Origin: Comamonadaceae bacterium | GTDB lineage: Bacteria; Pseudomonadota; Gammaproteobacteria; Burkholderiales; Burkholderiaceae_C | Assembly (NCBI GenBank): GCA_021286965.1 | Contig: JAJTBK010000342.1 | Span: forward strand, 1 to 6,630 | Direction of reading: 5' to 3' | Length of the DNA stretch: 6,630 nt | Part shown: piece after piece, positions 6,508 to 6,630 of the stretch | Layout of the letters: the number at the start of each line of letters is the position of its first letter | Position numbering within the stretch: position 1 is the first letter of the stretch | Made by a program: the position numbers and the translations under genes | Notes under the pieces: generated by a model | Seen by the model: the letters and a program-made list of their open reading frames with translations, nothing else | The model's database searches: none | What the model was told of the DNA's origin: nothing

Positions 6508-6630
6508 CACCATCGCCCGATTGTAGAAAGCCCCCCGGTGCTGGCCGAGCTGCACGCCACCTGGCACAACGAGGACGACACCGCCGCCTGGGCCCGCCGC
6601 CTGGCGGCGCAGCCGGCACTGGCGCAAGCC
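6493..6630 (+). CDS. tsaE: tRNA t6A biosynthesis ATPase TsaE, 5' part (cut by window edge)
   Basis: TsaE is a small ATPase that works with TsaB and TsaD to place threonylcarbamoyl on A37 of tRNAs that read ANN codons. Only 46 codons are visible. After a variable N-terminus (TAVHHHRPIVESPP) comes HATWHNEDDTAAWARRLAAQPALAQA, which resembles the TsaE opening, where a W-H-x-E-x-x-T segment and an alpha helix precede the Walker A loop. The Walker A motif itself would lie just past the right edge and cannot be checked. The call rests on this N-terminal likeness and on the neighbour: tsaE lies in the gene group divergent from queG in E. coli, and amidase genes often follow it. The TTG start is supported by the GAGGA site upstream. 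The start overlaps the 5' end of queG by 15 bases, or 21 if queG starts at 6513. Confidence 0.75.
   Translation, partial: MTAVHHHRPIVESPPVLAELHATWHNEDDTAAWARRLAAQPALAQA
6520..6525 (-). promoter_or_regulatory. Candidate -10 box of a near-leaderless queG promoter
   Basis: On the minus strand, TACAAT (complement of 6520-6525) matches the sigma-70 -10 consensus at five of six positions. It ends six bases before the queG ATG at 6513, so transcription would begin at or next to that ATG, or about six bases before the ATG at 6507. No good -35 hexamer lies at 16-18 bases upstream, which weakens the call. The box falls within codons 10-11 of tsaE on the opposite strand. Confidence 0.4.

Noticed and set aside
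6508..6627. A 40-residue N-terminal extension of QueG to an ATG at 6627.
   Set aside because: The extension is not QueG-like, lies antisense to tsaE, and the family N-terminus aligns from 6507 or 6513.

Overview
The window looks like chromosomal DNA from a high-GC betaproteobacterium, most likely Comamonadaceae (Acidovorax and relatives). Three things point there: strongly GC-biased third codon positions throughout, the protein families present, and a short AT-rich palindrome (GCTATT-T5-AATAGC) after the first gene that resembles a small intergenic repeat common in that family. I see no insertion sequence, prophage, CRISPR array, tRNA or rRNA, and nothing that marks recent transfer. Coding density is very high, with no gene-free stretch longer than about 75 bases.

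Layout from left to right. (1) Positions 1-737, plus strand: the 3' part of an EAL-HDOD protein (YuxH/COG3434 type), cut by the window edge. (2) A 65-base convergent gap with two small hairpins. (3) Minus strand, 1702 to 803: XerD, the chromosome-dimer-resolving tyrosine recombinase, with all six catalytic positions intact. (4) Divergent from it, from 1761 to 2690: a 309-residue AEC-family (auxin efflux carrier-like) permease. (5) Minus strand, 5344 to 2687: a large membrane-bound sensor diguanylate cyclase (periplasmic Cache-like domain, three PAS domains, GGDEF with intact active and inhibitory sites). Its stop codon overlaps the permease stop codon tail to tail by 4 bases. (6) Minus strand, 6507 to 5416: QueG, epoxyqueuosine reductase. 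(7) Plus strand from 6493 to the right edge: the 5' end of tsaE. Its start overlaps the start of queG, so the two divergent genes share DNA at their 5' ends.

The genes fall into three themes. QueG and TsaE both act in tRNA modification around the anticodon (queuosine at position 34, t6A at position 37), and the two genes are also near neighbours in E. coli. XerD is a chromosome-segregation housekeeping gene. The two signalling genes relate to cyclic di-GMP: a sensor cyclase that should make it, and an EAL-HDOD protein whose EAL half belongs to the degrading or binding family. They lie 2 kb apart with unrelated genes between, so a joint circuit is only a possibility.

I did not find an undescribed system here. 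The observations most worth checking are the overlapping divergent queG/tsaE starts with a -10-like box placed for a leaderless queG transcript, and the permease/cyclase tail-to-tail stop overlap that leaves no room for a terminator.
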